64,000 nucleotides of DNA from Microbacterium sp. 2FI (lineage in GTDB: Bacteria; Actinomycetota; Actinomycetes; Actinomycetales; Microbacteriaceae). The position numbers and the translations under genes are program-made. Under the pieces are notes generated by a model. That model was not told the origin of the DNA. It made no database searches and saw nothing but the letters and a program-made list of their open reading frames with translations. Location of the stretch: the NCBI RefSeq assembly GCF_005502885.1, contig NZ_SCMR01000006.1:99417-163416 (forward strand), written 5' to 3'. Shown piece by piece: positions 1 through 19,964 of this stretch (within the stretch, counting starts at the first letter, position 1; the number at the start of each line of letters is the position of its first letter).

Positions 1-9
1 CACGGTCAT
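1..9 (-). CDS. Start of next operon gene (partial, three codons)
   Basis: On the minus strand an ATG at 9-7 overlaps the TGA stop (8-6) of the ABC permease gene in an ATGA arrangement, the same coupling used between the other genes of this operon. Only Met-Thr-Val is inside the window, so the product cannot be named. In related operons a nucleoside-catabolic gene such as cytidine deaminase or thymidine phosphorylase often follows, but nothing here proves that. Confidence 0.4.
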
Positions 10-1292
10 CCCTTGATGTACGGTTTGCCCGCCGCGGCCGGACCCCTGATCTGTCCCGCGAAGCCGGCGACCGCGATGATCGTGACGAGGTACGGGAGCA
101 TCAGCATGAACTCGCTGGGGATCGGCGTGCCGAGCACTGTCAGCAGGTTCTGCAGGTTGGTCGTGAAGCCGAAGAGCAGCGCCGCGAGGGTCGCGCGGAC
201 CGGATCCCACCGGCCGAAGATGACCGCCGCGAGCGCGATGAAGCCGAGGCCCGCGGTCATCTCCTTCGTGAACTGCCCGACCGAGACGAGCGTGAAGTAC
301 GCGCCGCCGATGCCGGCGATCGCTCCCGCGAGCGAGACGTTCCAGAACCGGCTCATGTTGACCTTGATGCCCACGGTGTCGGCGGCCTGCGGGTGCTCGC
401 CGACCGCGCGCAGGCGCAGGCCCCAGCGGGTGCGGTAGAGCCCCCACGCCACGGCGGCGACCGTGAAGTACATGAGGTAGACGATGAAGGTCTGGTTGAA
501 CAGCACCGGCCCGAGGATCGGGATGTCGCCGAGGAGCGGGATCTCCCAGCGCGTGAAGCGCACCGGGCGGTTGAGCTCGGACTCGTTGGGAACGAGGAGC
601 GCGCCGTAGAGGAATCCGGTGAGCCCGGTCACGAGGACGTTGAGCACGACACCGACGATCACCTGGTCGACGAGGTACTTGATCGAGAACGCCGCGAGCA
701 CGAACGCGACGAGCACGCCGCCCACCATCGCGCCGATGAGGCCCATGAAGGGGTTGCCGGTGATGCTCGCGATGAGCGCCGCGCTGAACGCGCCCAGCAG
801 GAACTGGCCCTCGATCGCGACGTTGACGACTCCGACGCGTTCGCCGATGACACCGCCCAGCGCACCGAAGATGAGCGGGATCGACAGCGACAGCGCGCCG
901 AAGAGGAGTCCGGTCACGGGGACCAGTCCGTCGGCGGCGGCCCACGTGAGGAACGCGAAGATCGCCAGCACGCCGTAGACGATCGGCAGCCAGATTCCGG
1001 TGCGGCGGTACCCCCACGCGTCCCACGCCGCCCACAGCGTGAGCACGAGGAGAATTCCCCACACGATCCAGCTCGTCGCCGCGGTCGGAACACTGACGTT
1101 GGGGAGTTCGATCGAGGATGCCGGATCGCCGAGTCGGAAGGTGCTCACCCCGTCGCGCGGGGCGACGAGGAAGAGGATGCCCAGCAGCGCCGTGGACAGT
1201 GTCAGGCTGATGGCGAGCTTCCAGTGGCGAACGCGCACGGTCGCCAGCTGGATCGTGCCGTCGGCGGCCGTCGAGGGAGCGAGAGCGGTCAT
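6..1292 (-). CDS. ABC transporter permease, nucleoside/BMP type (second permease)
   Basis: Inner-membrane permease of 428 residues in the BPD_transp_2 (branched-chain amino acid/ribose/nucleoside-like) family. It is rich in hydrophobic segments and carries the family motif GERVGVVNVAIEGQFLLGAF near residue 155 and the loop RAVGEHPQAADTVGI near 325. It pairs with the permease encoded just upstream to form the channel of a nucleoside-type importer served by the lipoprotein at 4273. The ATG at 1292 overlaps the upstream stop (ATGA, 1289-1292), which settles the start; reading further upstream in the same frame would run antisense to a clear gene. Substrate is inferred from the BMP/Nup family, not from the sequence itself. 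Confidence 0.93.
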   Translation of the reverse strand: MTALAPSTAADGTIQLATVRVRHWKLAISLTLSTALLGILFLVAPRDGVSTFRLGDPASSIELPNVSVPTAATSWIVWGILLVLTLWAAWDAWGYRRTGIWLPIVYGVLAIFAFLTWAAADGLVPVTGLLFGALSLSIPLIFGALGGVIGERVGVVNVAIEGQFLLGAFSAALIASITGNPFMGLIGAMVGGVLVAFVLAAFSIKYLVDQVIVGVVLNVLVTGLTGFLYGALLVPNESELNRPVRFTRWEIPLLGDIPILGPVLFNQTFIVYLMYFTVAAVAWGLYRTRWGLRLRAVGEHPQAADTVGIKVNMSRFWNVSLAGAIAGIGGAYFTLVSVGQFTKEMTAGLGFIALAAVIFGRWDPVRATLAALLFGFTTNLQNLLTVLGTPIPSEFMLMLPYLVTIIAVAGFAGQIRGPAAAGKPYIKG

Positions 1293-2665
1293 GCGGACAC
1301 CGCCTTGTCGTTGACAGGCTCGGGTCGACGCTTCGCGGCCTTGGCTCGGGCCTTGGCAGCCTTCTCGGCATCGGACTTGGGAAGGAAGAAGATCGTGCGC
1401 ACGAGCGGTGGTGCCGCGATGAAGAGCACGATCAACGATTGGACGACCAGCACGATGTCGACGGGGATGCCCTGCGACGCCTGCATCGTGAAGGAACCCG
1501 CCTTGAGGGCGCCGAACAGGATGCCGGCGGCGAAGACGCCCCACGCGCGGCTGCGTCCGAGCAGGGCGACCGTGATCGCGTCGAACCCGATGCCCGCGTC
1601 GATATAGCCGTCGAAGCCGCTGGTCACCGACCCCTGGATCTGGTTCATCGCCGCAAGACCGGCCAGGCCTCCGGCGAAGAGCATCGCGTAGATGTACATG
1701 CGCTGCACCGAGATGCCCGCGGCCCGCGCGGCGTGCGGGTTCTCGCCCACGGCCCGCAGTCGGAAGCCGAGGCTGGACCGTTCGACGAGCCACCACACGA
1801 ACACGGTCGCGCCGACGACGATGATGAATCCCCAGTCGAGCATCGGGAAGCGCGGGCCGATGAGATCCGGGAACTGCGCCGACGCGGGGGTCGGGGCTGA
1901 GATCGGCTGGTCGCCGGCCGGGCGCTGCAGGAGTCCCGGGGTGCGCACCATCCACGACACGAGATAGAACGCGACGTAGTTGAGCATGATCGTGAGGATC
2001 ACCTCGTGCGCGCCGGTGCGGGCCTTGAGTACACCGACGATGCCACCCCAGATCGCACCGCCCACGATGCCGGCGGCGAGCGTCAGCGGCAGGTGGAGGT
2101 ACATCGGCAGGTCGAGGTTGAACGTCACCAGCGCCGCGAACGCCGCGCCGATGAGCATCTGGCCGCGCCCGCCGATGTTGAACAGCCCCACGCGGAAGGC
2201 GAGGGCGACGCCGAGGCCGGCTGCGATGAGCGGCGCCGCGAAGCCCAGCGTGTTGGTGAGCGGACGGATCGCCGTCGCGAAGTCGTTCGCCCGCGAGTTG
2301 AAGATCGCGCCGCGGAAGAGCGCCTCGTACCCGCCGTACACGGCGCTCCAGACGGCTGCGATGGTGTCGCCGGGTCGTGAGAAGAAGTAGCCCGCAGCGG
2401 CCTGGACGTCTTCGTCGGTGATCGCCATCAGGATGCCGCCGACGATCATCGCCGCGACGATCGCAAGCACCGTGGTCACCCAGTTGCTGCGCAGGATCTC
2501 CTTGATGACGACGTTCTGTCGCGGCGGCGGCGCGATCTCGGCGTCGACGGTCGCAGCATCCGGCGTGCCCGTGAGCGGACCGGAGGCCGGGGGCAGCTGC
2601 TCGGGCGGAAGGCCCTTGGTCGGGTCGGAAGTGCCGGGGGTCGTCCCCTTGGCGTCATCGCTCAC
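1289..2665 (-). CDS. ABC transporter permease, nucleoside/BMP type (first permease)
   Basis: Permease of 458 residues with an N-terminal cytoplasmic tail rich in Pro/Gly/Thr (about 60 residues), then multiple membrane spans. The family loop RAVGENPHAARAAGI lies near residue 300 and the segment FRVGLFNIGGRGQMLIGAAF near 160, matching the partner permease at 6-1292. It starts at GTG 2665, which overlaps the ATPase stop (GTGA, 2662-2665), so translation is probably coupled. The C-terminus is Lys/Arg-rich. It would form the heterodimeric membrane channel of the nucleoside-type ABC importer. Confidence 0.93.
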   Translation of the reverse strand: MSDDAKGTTPGTSDPTKGLPPEQLPPASGPLTGTPDAATVDAEIAPPPRQNVVIKEILRSNWVTTVLAIVAAMIVGGILMAITDEDVQAAAGYFFSRPGDTIAAVWSAVYGGYEALFRGAIFNSRANDFATAIRPLTNTLGFAAPLIAAGLGVALAFRVGLFNIGGRGQMLIGAAFAALVTFNLDLPMYLHLPLTLAAGIVGGAIWGGIVGVLKARTGAHEVILTIMLNYVAFYLVSWMVRTPGLLQRPAGDQPISAPTPASAQFPDLIGPRFPMLDWGFIIVVGATVFVWWLVERSSLGFRLRAVGENPHAARAAGISVQRMYIYAMLFAGGLAGLAAMNQIQGSVTSGFDGYIDAGIGFDAITVALLGRSRAWGVFAAGILFGALKAGSFTMQASQGIPVDIVLVVQSLIVLFIAAPPLVRTIFFLPKSDAEKAAKARAKAAKRRPEPVNDKAVSA

Positions 2666-4179
2666 GCGGCCACCCCGCTCTCGGGCGTCTCGCCCGCCAT
2701 CATCAGGCCCAGCACGTCTCGCGGGGTGTCGCCCGGCACGATGCCCACGATCGTTCCGCGGTACATCACGGCGATGCGGTCGGCGAGTGCCGCCACCTCG
2801 TCGAGCTCGGTCGAGACCACGAGCACCGGCACACCCGAGTCGCGCGTCTCGACGATGCGGGTGTGGATGAACTCGATCGATCCGACGTCGACGCCGCGCG
2901 TCGGCTGGGCGGCGACGAGCAACTTCAGCTCGCGGCTCATCTCGCGCGCGATCACGACCTTCTGCTGGTTGCCGCCCGAGAGCGTGCCGGCCGGAACGTC
3001 GGGGCCCTGCGTGCGGATGTCGTACTCGGTGATGCGCGCCTTCGCGAAGTCGTCGAGGGCGGTGCGCTTGATCGTGCCGCCGCGGACGAAGGCGGCATCC
3101 GACGAGCGATCGAGGATGAGGTTCTCGGCGACCGTGAAGCCTCCGACGAGCCCGTCTTCGGTGCGATCCTCGGGGACGAACCCCACTCCTTCGTCGAGGA
3201 TGCCGCGCACGCTCCGCCCGATCAGGTTCACGCCGTCGAGCGTGATGGTGCCGGTGACGCGCTCGGCAAGGCCGACGATCGCCTCCACGAGCTCGGTCTG
3301 ACCGTTGCCTTGGACGCCCGCGACGGCGAGCACCTCCCCGGGACGCACATCGAAGCTCACGCCGTCGACGACGACGGCACCTTCGGCGGTGAGAACCCGG
3401 AGATCCTTGACGGCGAGCCCGCCCTCGCCGATCGATGCCTCGCCCTTGTGGACGGTGAGTTCGACGGCGCGCCCGACCATGAGAGAGGCGAGCTCGGCGT
3501 TGGAGGCGGTCGGAGATGCCTCGCCGACGACCTTGCCGAGTCGCACGACCGTGATCCGATCGGCGACCTCGCGGACTTCGCGCAGCTTGTGGGTGATGAA
3601 CACGATCGAGGTGCCCTCGTCGCGGAGCTGGCGCATGATGCCCATCAGCTCGTCGGTCTCCTGCGGCGTCAGGACCGCGGTCGGCTCGTCGAAGACGAGC
3701 ACCTTGGCGTCGCGCGAGAGGGCCTTGATGATCTCGACCCGCTGCTGGACGCCGACGGGGAGATCGCCGACGATCGCGTCGGGATCGACCTGGAACCCGA
3801 AGCGGGCGGCGACATCGCGCACATGCTGGCGAGCCTTGGAGAGGTCGAGGGCGCCGAGCGCCTTGGTGTCCTCATGGCCGAGCATGACGTTCTCTGCGAC
3901 CGTGAAGACGGGGATGAGCATGAAGTGCTGGTGCACCATGCCGATGCCGGCGGCCATCGCATCTCCGGGACCCCGGAAGTGCTGGACGACGTCGTCCAGC
4001 AGGATGTCGCCCTCATCGGCCTGGTACAGGCCGTAGAGCACGTTCATGAGGGTGGACTTGCCGGCGCCGTTCTCGCCCAGGAGGGCGTGGATCTCACCCG
4101 GGCGGACCACAAGATCGATGTGGTCGTTCGCGACGAGGGACCCGAACCGCTTCGTGATTCCACGGAGCTCGAGCTTCAT
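2662..4179 (-). CDS. ABC transporter ATP-binding protein, fused double NBD (nucleoside importer)
   Basis: Cytoplasmic ATPase of 505 residues with two nucleotide-binding domains in one chain, as in ribose/nucleoside importers (RbsA/NupO type). NBD1 has Walker A GENGAGKST (about 35-43), the signature LPVGVQQRVEI and Walker B VLVFDEPTAVL. NBD2 has a degenerate Walker A (GVQGNGQTE) but a good signature (LSGGNQQKVVIAREM), the usual asymmetry of this family. The ATG at 4179 begins MKLELRG. The gene follows the lipoprotein gene after 93 nt holding a strong hairpin, and overlaps the first permease by 4 nt. Confidence 0.94.
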   Translation of the reverse strand: MKLELRGITKRFGSLVANDHIDLVVRPGEIHALLGENGAGKSTLMNVLYGLYQADEGDILLDDVVQHFRGPGDAMAAGIGMVHQHFMLIPVFTVAENVMLGHEDTKALGALDLSKARQHVRDVAARFGFQVDPDAIVGDLPVGVQQRVEIIKALSRDAKVLVFDEPTAVLTPQETDELMGIMRQLRDEGTSIVFITHKLREVREVADRITVVRLGKVVGEASPTASNAELASLMVGRAVELTVHKGEASIGEGGLAVKDLRVLTAEGAVVVDGVSFDVRPGEVLAVAGVQGNGQTELVEAIVGLAERVTGTITLDGVNLIGRSVRGILDEGVGFVPEDRTEDGLVGGFTVAENLILDRSSDAAFVRGGTIKRTALDDFAKARITEYDIRTQGPDVPAGTLSGGNQQKVVIAREMSRELKLLVAAQPTRGVDVGSIEFIHTRIVETRDSGVPVLVVSTELDEVAALADRIAVMYRGTIVGIVPGDTPRDVLGLMMAGETPESGVAA

Positions 4180-4217
4180 ATCTGCACCTTACCGAGTGAG
4201 TCGGGTGGGCTGGAAGA

Positions 4218-4256
4218 ACTGCGGCCGGGTGGATGTGTCATCCACCCGGCCGCAGT
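4218..4256 (-). terminator. Intercistronic hairpin, probable attenuator/processing site
   Basis: A perfect 18-bp inverted repeat (arms 4218-4235 and 4239-4256, 3-nt loop) lies between the lipoprotein stop and the ATPase start. There is no clear T-run after it on the minus strand, so it may stabilise the upstream mRNA or terminate only partly. Binding proteins are often made in excess over membrane components, which would fit. Confidence 0.75.
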
Positions 4257-4272
4257 GCGCACTGCGCCGGTG

Positions 4273-5391
4273 CTACGGCGAGCTGGGCGAGGTCACCTCG
4301 AGCTCACCCGAGATGATCTGCTCCTGCAGCGCGGCGAGCTCGTCGACCAGGCCCTCGGGCAGCTGCGACTCGAACGAGCCGAAGCCCGAGAGGCCGACGC
4401 CCTCGTTCTCGAGCGTGCCGACGTACGGCGCGACATCGAACTCACCGGTCGCGGCGGCCATGGTCGCCTCGTAGACGGCCTGGTCGATGCGCTTCATGAT
4501 CGAGGTCAGCACGAGGTCGGCGACCGACGGGTCGACGACGGCGAGGTCGGAGTCGACACCGAGCATGACGGTGTTCGCGCCGCCGTCGGCGATCGCGTCG
4601 CGAGCGCTCTGGTAGATCGGTCCACCGACGGGCAGGATCACGTCGACACCCTGGTCGAGGATGCCCTGCGCGGTCACCTTGGCAGTGTCGTTGGCGGCGA
4701 AGCCGCCCGTGAAGGAGCCCTCCTGGCCGGCGACGTCCCAGCCGAAGGTCGCCACGTCGGCACCCTTGTCCTCGTTGTACTTGGCGACGCCGTCGACGAA
4801 GCCGTCCATGAAGATCGTCACCGGCGGGATCTGGATGCCGCCGAAGGTGCCGACCTTGTTGACGCCGGCCTCAGCCGACCATGCGGCCGCGGCGTAGCCG
4901 CCGAGGTACGCGGCCTGGACCGTGTCGAACATGAGGGGCTTGATGTTGGGGGCGTCGGTCTCGCCGTTGAAGTCGGCGTCGGCCCAGTCGTCGATGATCG
5001 CGTAGTCGACGTCGGGGTTCGCGGTCGCCGAGGCGATCGTGTCGGCCGACAGCTTGAAGCCGACGGCGACGATGAACGTGCAGCCCTCGGCGATCAGGTT
5101 GTCGAGGTTCGGCGCGTAGTCGTTGGCCGAGCTCGACTCGACCTCGATGGGCTCGACGCCCAGCTCCTCGGCCGCCATCTCCATGCCCTCGAGCGCGGAC
5201 TGGTTGAACGACTTGTCGTTGAACCCGCCGTCGTCCGAGACGAGGCAGGGGGTGAAGCCTTCGACGACGTCGATGGCGTCGGCGGTTTCGCTCGGGGTGC
5301 TCTCCGGCGCTGCGCCGCAGCCCGCGAGGGCGATGAGAAGGCCCGCGGCGGCAGTGACACCGACGAGCTTCTTGGTGCGTGAGATGTTCAA
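4273..5391 (-). CDS. BMP family substrate-binding lipoprotein (nucleoside-type ABC importer)
   Basis: Extracellular lipid-anchored binding protein of 372 residues. The N-terminus is Met-Asn-Ile-Ser-Arg-Thr-Lys-Lys followed by a hydrophobic stretch and a lipobox LIALAGC with the lipidated Cys at residue 25. The body matches the Bmp/PnrA fold (CLVSDDGGFNDKSFNQSAL and the GVDSDL segment). I chose TTG 5391 because GGAGG lies 5 nt before it and the signal peptide then has normal length; GTG codons at 5403 and 5424 are alternatives. It heads the operon with the ATPase and two permeases. Purine/pyrimidine nucleosides are the likely ligands, inferred from the family. Confidence 0.9.
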   Translation of the reverse strand: MNISRTKKLVGVTAAAGLLIALAGCGAAPESTPSETADAIDVVEGFTPCLVSDDGGFNDKSFNQSALEGMEMAAEELGVEPIEVESSSANDYAPNLDNLIAEGCTFIVAVGFKLSADTIASATANPDVDYAIIDDWADADFNGETDAPNIKPLMFDTVQAAYLGGYAAAAWSAEAGVNKVGTFGGIQIPPVTIFMDGFVDGVAKYNEDKGADVATFGWDVAGQEGSFTGGFAANDTAKVTAQGILDQGVDVILPVGGPIYQSARDAIADGGANTVMLGVDSDLAVVDPSVADLVLTSIMKRIDQAVYEATMAAATGEFDVAPYVGTLENEGVGLSGFGSFESQLPEGLVDELAALQEQIISGELEVTSPSSP

Positions 5392-5539
5392 CTCAGCCTC
5401 CACTGGTAACCCCGCGTCCTTCACGGGGACTGCATAAAGTTACCCACTGTGACGACGTGCTTGCATCCAGAACCGCCTCTGGGGCCGAAAGGTTACAAAG
5501 ACGCAATACGTCGATACCGGACCGTCACAGCCGCGGAAT

Positions 5540-6655
5540 TCAGAGCACGTCGCCGCGCCCGGTGAGCTTGAGGGCGTCCACGACACCCTTGACCCGCTGC
5601 GCGTGCTCGCTGGTGGTCACGAGAAGGGCGTCCTCGGTGTCGACCACGACGATGTCGCGCACGCCGATGAGGCTGATCACGCGCGAGGTCTGACTCACCA
5701 CGATGCCGCTCGCGGCATCCGAGAGGATGCGGGCGTTCGGCCCCAGGATCGCGAGATCGTTCTTGCGGCCGTGGGAGTTGAGCTTGGCGAGACTCGCGAA
5801 GTCGCCGACGTCGTCCCAGTCGAAGTGGCCGGGGACGACGGCGAGCCGGCCCTTCTCTGCGGCAGGCTCGGCGACGGCGTAGTCGATCGCGATCTTGGTG
5901 AGGGTCGGCCAGACCCGGTCGACGACGGGTCCGCGGGCGTCGCGGTCGTCCCACGCCTCGGCGAGGTCCATGAGCCCTGCGTACAGGTGCGGCTGGTTGT
6001 CGGCGATCTCGCCGAGCAGCACGTCGGCGCGCGAGATGAACATGCCGGCGTTCCACAGGTAGGAGCGGTCGGCGAAGTACGCCTTGGCCGTGTCGAGATC
6101 GGGCTTCTCGACGAAGCTCTCCACGAGGGCCGCCTCGGGGGCGCCGTCGACGACGATCTCGGCCCCCTTCCGGATGTAGCCGAAGCCGATCGACGGCTCG
6201 GAGGGCTGGATGCCGATCGTGCAGATGTAGCCCTCGCGCGCGGTCGCCACCGCCTGCCGGACCGCCCAGTCGAACAGGTGCGGCACCCGGATGACGTGGT
6301 CGGCCGCGAACGACCCGATGATCACATCCGGCTCGCGCTTCGAGAGGATCGCCGCCGCGAGCCCGATGGCGGCGGCGGAGTCGCGCGGCTCCGACTCGAG
6401 GAACACGTTCATGTCGGGGATGCCGGGGAGCTCCTTCTCGACCGCTGCGCGGTGCGCGCGTCCGGTCACGACCGCGATCCGGTCGGGCCCCGCCAGGGGC
6501 TCGAGGCGGTCCCACGTGTCGCGCAGGAGCGTCTGACCCGAGCCGGTGAGATCGTGGAGGAACTTGGGCGCATCGGCGCGAGAGAGTGGCCAGAGCCGGC
6601 TGCCGATCCCGCCCGCGGGGATGACGGCGTAGAAGTCTTCGATCGGCTCTGGCAT
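5540..6655 (-). CDS. manC: Mannose-1-phosphate guanylyltransferase (GDP-mannose synthesis)
   Basis: Cytoplasmic nucleotidyltransferase of 371 residues converting mannose-1-phosphate and GTP to GDP-mannose for glycans and lipoglycans. The N-terminal activation loop AGGIGSRLWPLSRADAPKFL is typical of the ManC/GMP family, with VEKPDLDTA and WNAGMF further on. There is no C-terminal phosphomannose-isomerase cupin, so it is the single-function form. The ATG at 6655 is preceded by TATCCT and a 6-nt gap, suggesting a leaderless mRNA; an upstream in-frame extension lacks similarity to the family. Transcribed alone, toward the BMP operon. Confidence 0.92.
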   Translation of the reverse strand: MPEPIEDFYAVIPAGGIGSRLWPLSRADAPKFLHDLTGSGQTLLRDTWDRLEPLAGPDRIAVVTGRAHRAAVEKELPGIPDMNVFLESEPRDSAAAIGLAAAILSKREPDVIIGSFAADHVIRVPHLFDWAVRQAVATAREGYICTIGIQPSEPSIGFGYIRKGAEIVVDGAPEAALVESFVEKPDLDTAKAYFADRSYLWNAGMFISRADVLLGEIADNQPHLYAGLMDLAEAWDDRDARGPVVDRVWPTLTKIAIDYAVAEPAAEKGRLAVVPGHFDWDDVGDFASLAKLNSHGRKNDLAILGPNARILSDAASGIVVSQTSRVISLIGVRDIVVVDTEDALLVTTSEHAQRVKGVVDALKLTGRGDVL

Positions 6656-6661
6656 GGGCCA

Positions 6662-6667
6662 AGGATA
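6662..6667 (-). promoter_or_regulatory. -10 box TATCCT of a probable leaderless manC transcript
   Basis: TATCCT on the minus strand lies 6 nt before the manC ATG, so transcription should begin at or within a base of the start codon. Confidence 0.55.
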
Positions 6668-6731
6668 TCGGGCGCCGTGAGCGCCGAGATGGCCGCGGAC
6701 GCCAGGCGCCGCGGCCACCTGCCCGGCGCGT

Positions 6732-18644
<11,913 letters not shown>

Positions 18645-18713
18645 GCTCGCTCCCCTGCAGGCTGCGCCTCCCCGACGCATTCCCAGTGCCTGCGCGAACA
18701 CTGTCCCGCCGCA

Positions 18714-18744
18714 GCGTTAAGCGCGGCGTAAGGGTCGCGTGAAG
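18714..18744 (-). promoter_or_regulatory. Triple direct repeat, predicted OmpR-type response-regulator binding site
   Basis: On the minus strand CTTCACGC (18744-18737), CTTACGC (18732-18726) and CTTAACGC (18721-18714) recur with 12- and 11-bp periods, the spacing expected for tandem OmpR/PhoP dimers on one DNA face. They lie 70-100 nt before the giant gene start and 35 nt after the stop of a response-regulator gene. No convincing -10/-35 pair was identified. Confidence 0.5.
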
Positions 18745-18778
18745 AGATCTTTATCCCGCAGCAGGCGACCGACGAGGA

Positions 18779-19456
18779 TCACGACGCGAGGGGCGCACCG
18801 CTCCAGCACAGCCGGTAGCCCGATCCGCGAACGGTCTCGATGTATCCGTCGCCGAGCTTGCGCCGGAGAGAGCTGACGTACACGTTGACCAGGTTGGTCG
18901 CCGGATCGAAGTCGTATCCCCATACATGGCTCAGCAGCTGCTCTCGACTCAAGACATGATCGGGATGCCGCATGAGCGTCTCGAGGAGGGCGAACTCACG
19001 TGATGTCAGGTCGACGGCGCGTCCTCGCACCCGCGCGCGATGGGTGTGGATGTCGAGCTCGACATCGCCCACGCGAAGGACGATGGGGCTCGCCGAACTC
19101 GAGGAGCGCAGTCGTGCGTGGATACGGGCGAGGAGCTCTGCGAACCGGAAGGGCTTGGGCATGAAGTCATCGGCACCCGCCTCGAGCGCCTCGACCACAT
19201 CGCGGTCGGGCCGACCTGTCAGCACGATCACCGGGAGGATGAGTCCGGCCGCGCGGAGGCGACGAAGCACTCCGAACCCGTCGAGGACCGGCAGCCCGAT
19301 GTCGAGGATGAGCAGGTCGAAGTCGCCGGTCCGGCAGAGTTCCAGCGCCGTCTCGCCGTCTGCCGCGGCTTCGACCCCGTATCCGCTTTCGCGCAGGCCC
19401 TTGCTGACGAACGACGATACGAGTCGGTCGTCCTCTGCCACCAGAATGCGCGTCAT
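18779..19456 (-). CDS. OmpR/PhoB-family DNA-binding response regulator
   Basis: Cytoplasmic regulator of 225 residues. Receiver domain 1-115 has the acidic pair near 9-10, phosphoacceptor Asp52 (LILDIGLP), Thr80 and Lys101 (MPKPFRF). The C-terminal winged helix 130-225 has the typical FALLETLMRHPDHVLSREQL and SSLRRKLG. The ATG at 19456 (MTRILVAEDD) is the natural receiver start. It lies between the giant surface-protein gene and the histidine kinase, so it is the likely phosphate receiver of that kinase and the likely activator of the giant gene through the repeats at 18714-18744. The pairing is inferred from proximity. Confidence 0.93.
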   Translation of the reverse strand: MTRILVAEDDRLVSSFVSKGLRESGYGVEAAADGETALELCRTGDFDLLILDIGLPVLDGFGVLRRLRAAGLILPVIVLTGRPDRDVVEALEAGADDFMPKPFRFAELLARIHARLRSSSSASPIVLRVGDVELDIHTHRARVRGRAVDLTSREFALLETLMRHPDHVLSREQLLSHVWGYDFDPATNLVNVYVSSLRRKLGDGYIETVRGSGYRLCWSGAPLAS

Positions 19457-19598
19457 GATCCGCCCCGGTCCGCGTCCGCCTTCGGGGGCGAACGCATCGG
19501 CCGCGTGGTCCCCTACCACGCCGCATGTCGAGAGAGCACAATTGTCGCACCGTCACGACCCGAATACAGCAGGATGACGCGAAGACACGGGGACGCCA

Positions 19599-19964
19599 TT
19601 GCCGGCCACATCGGTGCTGATCGTCGAAGACGACGACCTGATCGCCTCGTTCGTCCGCCGCGCGCTCATCCGGCTGGGCCACGCCGTGACCTCCGCAGCG
19701 ACGGGGCAGGAGGCGCTGGCGTTCCTGGAATCCGGAGACATCGACCTCGTCCTGCTGGATCTGACGCTGCCCGACATCGACGGGCTCGAGGTGCTTCGGC
19801 GGATCCGGCTCGGGGGCGACGAGGTGCCGGTCGTCATCCTGACATCGCGCAGCGACCCCAAGGATCGCGCCATCGCCGACCACTGGGGCGTTGACCGCTA
19901 CCTGGTCAAGCCGTTCCCGCTGGCGGAGCTCACCGCGATCGTGGATTCCGTGGGCTCGTCCTGA
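19599..19964 (+). CDS. Single-domain response regulator (CheY-like receiver)
   Basis: Receiver-only protein of 121 residues: acidic cluster Glu10-Asp12, phosphoacceptor Asp54 (LVLLDLTLP), Thr/Ser at 82-83 and Lys104 (LVKPFP). It has no output domain, so it probably works by protein contact, as a phosphate sink or relay. The start is TTG 19599 with GGGGA just upstream; no in-frame ATG fits. It is divergent from the OmpR-type regulator gene, and its last 67 bp overlap the 3' end of the histidine kinase gene on the other strand. Its relation to that kinase is inferred from position. Confidence 0.85.
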   Translation: MPATSVLIVEDDDLIASFVRRALIRLGHAVTSAATGQEALAFLESGDIDLVLLDLTLPDIDGLEVLRRIRLGGDEVPVVILTSRSDPKDRAIADHWGVDRYLVKPFPLAELTAIVDSVGSS

